DNA of 8,005 nt, from positions 1 through 8,005 of the forward strand of contig JAQTNZ010000094.1 of the NCBI GenBank assembly GCA_028713595.1, given 5' to 3'. Position numbers and translations under genes: made by a program. Below the pieces are notes generated by a model. The model was not told the origin of the DNA. It was given only the letters and a program-made list of their open reading frames with translations, and did no database searches. Positions 7,162-8,005 of the stretch are shown here, piece after piece. Position 1 is the stretch's first letter; every line of letters begins with the position of its first letter. The stretch is from Methylovulum sp. Its GTDB lineage: Bacteria > Pseudomonadota > Gammaproteobacteria > Methylococcales > Methylomonadaceae.

Positions 7162-7314
7162 CAGCATGTGACAACAGCAAAAAAATGGACTAATTTTTCT
7201 GCCCATACCCTCCGCCCTTCCCTGCCGATAGCTTTTTTACTCATGGTAATGCCCTTTGGCAGCCAACCCGACAGCATTAAATCGTCTCTAATTGTCATTA
7301 AAGTTTAATAAAAT

Positions 7315-7391
7315 GCAAAAACCTTTTACCATAGTCGGTTCGGAGAGGGTCTTCGTATTCTTCGCAGAAAATCACATTAACAGGTTTAAAA
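7315..7391 (+). promoter_or_regulatory. Possible structured leader of lysC
   Basis: The last part of the 230-base gap before lysC has several pairing elements. CGGAGA (7341-7346) can pair with TCTTCG (7350-7355) around GGG, with one G-U pair. A second TCTTCG at 7359-7364 offers an alternative partner. AAACCT (7319-7324) is complementary to AGGTTT (7382-7387), which includes the only Shine-Dalgarno-like bases before the lysC ATG. An A/T-rich, -10-like stretch (7304-7314) lies just upstream but lacks a clear -35. It does not match what I remember of the lysine riboswitch core. Function is unproven. Confidence 0.25.
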
Positions 7392-8005
7392 ATGGCACTT
7401 TATGTCTATAAATTCGGTGGCACGTCGGTAGGCGCGGTAGAGCGTATCAAGGCGGTCGCGGAAAAAGTTAAAAAAGCCCATGATTTGGGCGATCAGATAG
7501 TGGTGGTGGTGTCGGCGATGAGCGGCGAAACCAACCGCTTGATCGGTTTGGCAAAAGAAATGCAGGCACAGCCTAGCGAGCGGGAAATGGACGTGCTGAT
7601 TTCCACCGGCGAACAAGTGACGGTGGCTTTGTTAAGCATGGCCTTGCATGAGCTAGGCTGTGATGCTTGCTCGTACACGGGAGGTCAGGTGAAAATCCTG
7701 ACCGACAGCAGCCATACCAAAGCCCGTATCCGCAAAATTGACGACTCCCGCATCCACGCCCATCTTAATGAGGGCAAGGTTGTGGTGGTCGCCGGTTTCC
7801 AAGGCGTGGACGAGCATGGCAACATCACCACGCTAGGCCGTGGCGGTTCGGACACTACGGCGGTGGCTTTGGCGGCGGCGTTAAAGGCTGATGAATGCCT
7901 AATTTTTACCGATGTCGATGGCGTTTATACCACCGACCCCAGGGTCGAACCCCGAGCCCGCCGGCTCGACCGCATTACCTTTGAAGAAATGCTGGAAAGG
8001 GCGCG
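7392..8005 (+). CDS. lysC: Aspartate kinase, N-terminal part (runs off right edge)
   Basis: Aspartate kinase phosphorylates aspartate to start synthesis of lysine, threonine, methionine and diaminopimelate. The first 204 codons are present, covering most of the amino-acid kinase domain; the rest and the regulatory ACT domains lie beyond the window. Family motifs are clear: YKFGGTSVG (6-14) with catalytic Lys7, [12 protein letters not shown] (37-48), LISTGEQV with Glu74, [12 protein letters not shown] (94-105), [15 protein letters not shown] (147-161) and [14 protein letters not shown] (172-185). The last seen part, [13 protein letters not shown], is also typical. The ATG was chosen because [10 protein letters not shown] is the usual start of this family, and AGG (7382-7384) lies 7 bases upstream. 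The sequence resembles the single-function, ACT-domain (LysC/Ask) type rather than a ThrA or MetL fusion, but the missing C-terminus would decide. Confidence 0.95.
   Translation, partial: MALYVYKFGGTSVGAVERIKAVAEKVKKAHDLGDQIVVVVSAMSGETNRLIGLAKEMQAQPSEREMDVLISTGEQVTVALLSMALHELGCDACSYTGGQVKILTDSSHTKARIRKIDDSRIHAHLNEGKVVVVAGFQGVDEHGNITTLGRGGSDTTAVALAAALKADECLIFTDVDGVYTTDPRVEPRARRLDRITFEEMLERA

Noticed and set aside
7175..7201. A/T-rich hairpin after hslR (CAG and A5 pairing with T5 and CTG)
   Set aside because: The stem is almost all A-T with a bulged base and is not followed by a T-tract, so it is too weak to call as a terminator.
7315..7391. Lysine riboswitch before lysC
   Set aside because: The region is short and lacks the multi-helix core sequences I would expect of that class.
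7313..7411. Short open frame (32 codons) upstream of and overlapping the lysC start
   Set aside because: It has no Shine-Dalgarno sequence and no run of Lys, Thr or Met codons as expected of an attenuator peptide. It could be a chance frame.

Overview
The window looks like ordinary chromosomal DNA from a gammaproteobacterium with roughly even base composition (judged by eye, not computed). The organism call rests on the gene set: Hsp15 (HslR), an RNase AM/YciV-type PHP protein, a single-domain-type aspartate kinase and an E. coli-like IspH. A methanotroph-like or Thiothrix-like lineage would fit, but this is only an inference. All seven genes lie on the plus strand. No tRNA, rRNA, CRISPR array, insertion sequence or phage gene was seen.

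Bases 1-1927 hold the end of a peptide-type ABC importer locus. It comprises the C-terminal part of a family 5 solute-binding protein, which carries an unusual C-terminal membrane helix, followed by a DppB/OppB-type permease. The usual second permease and the ATPases do not follow. Bases 2021-2908 hold a single exported, eight-cysteine protein of unknown function, with its own promoter-like sequence and ribosome binding site. It is the least ordinary gene here.

After a gap with inverted repeats and an extended -10 promoter candidate comes a two-gene unit. The first gene is a half-size ABC exporter (about 596 aa). Two bases after its stop begins a PHP-family phosphoesterase of the RNase AM/nucleoside bisphosphate phosphatase type. 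The next unit is ispH, for the last step of the MEP isoprenoid pathway. Its 3' end overlaps hslR, the Hsp15 heat-shock RNA-binding protein that rescues stalled 50S subunits. After a 230-base gap, which may contain a structured mRNA leader, aspartate kinase (lysC) begins and runs off the right edge.

I found no convincing new multi-gene system. The points most worth following are the cysteine-rich secreted protein, the membrane-tethered binding protein with an apparently incomplete transporter, the exporter/RNase AM pairing, the ispH-hslR overlap and the lysC leader.
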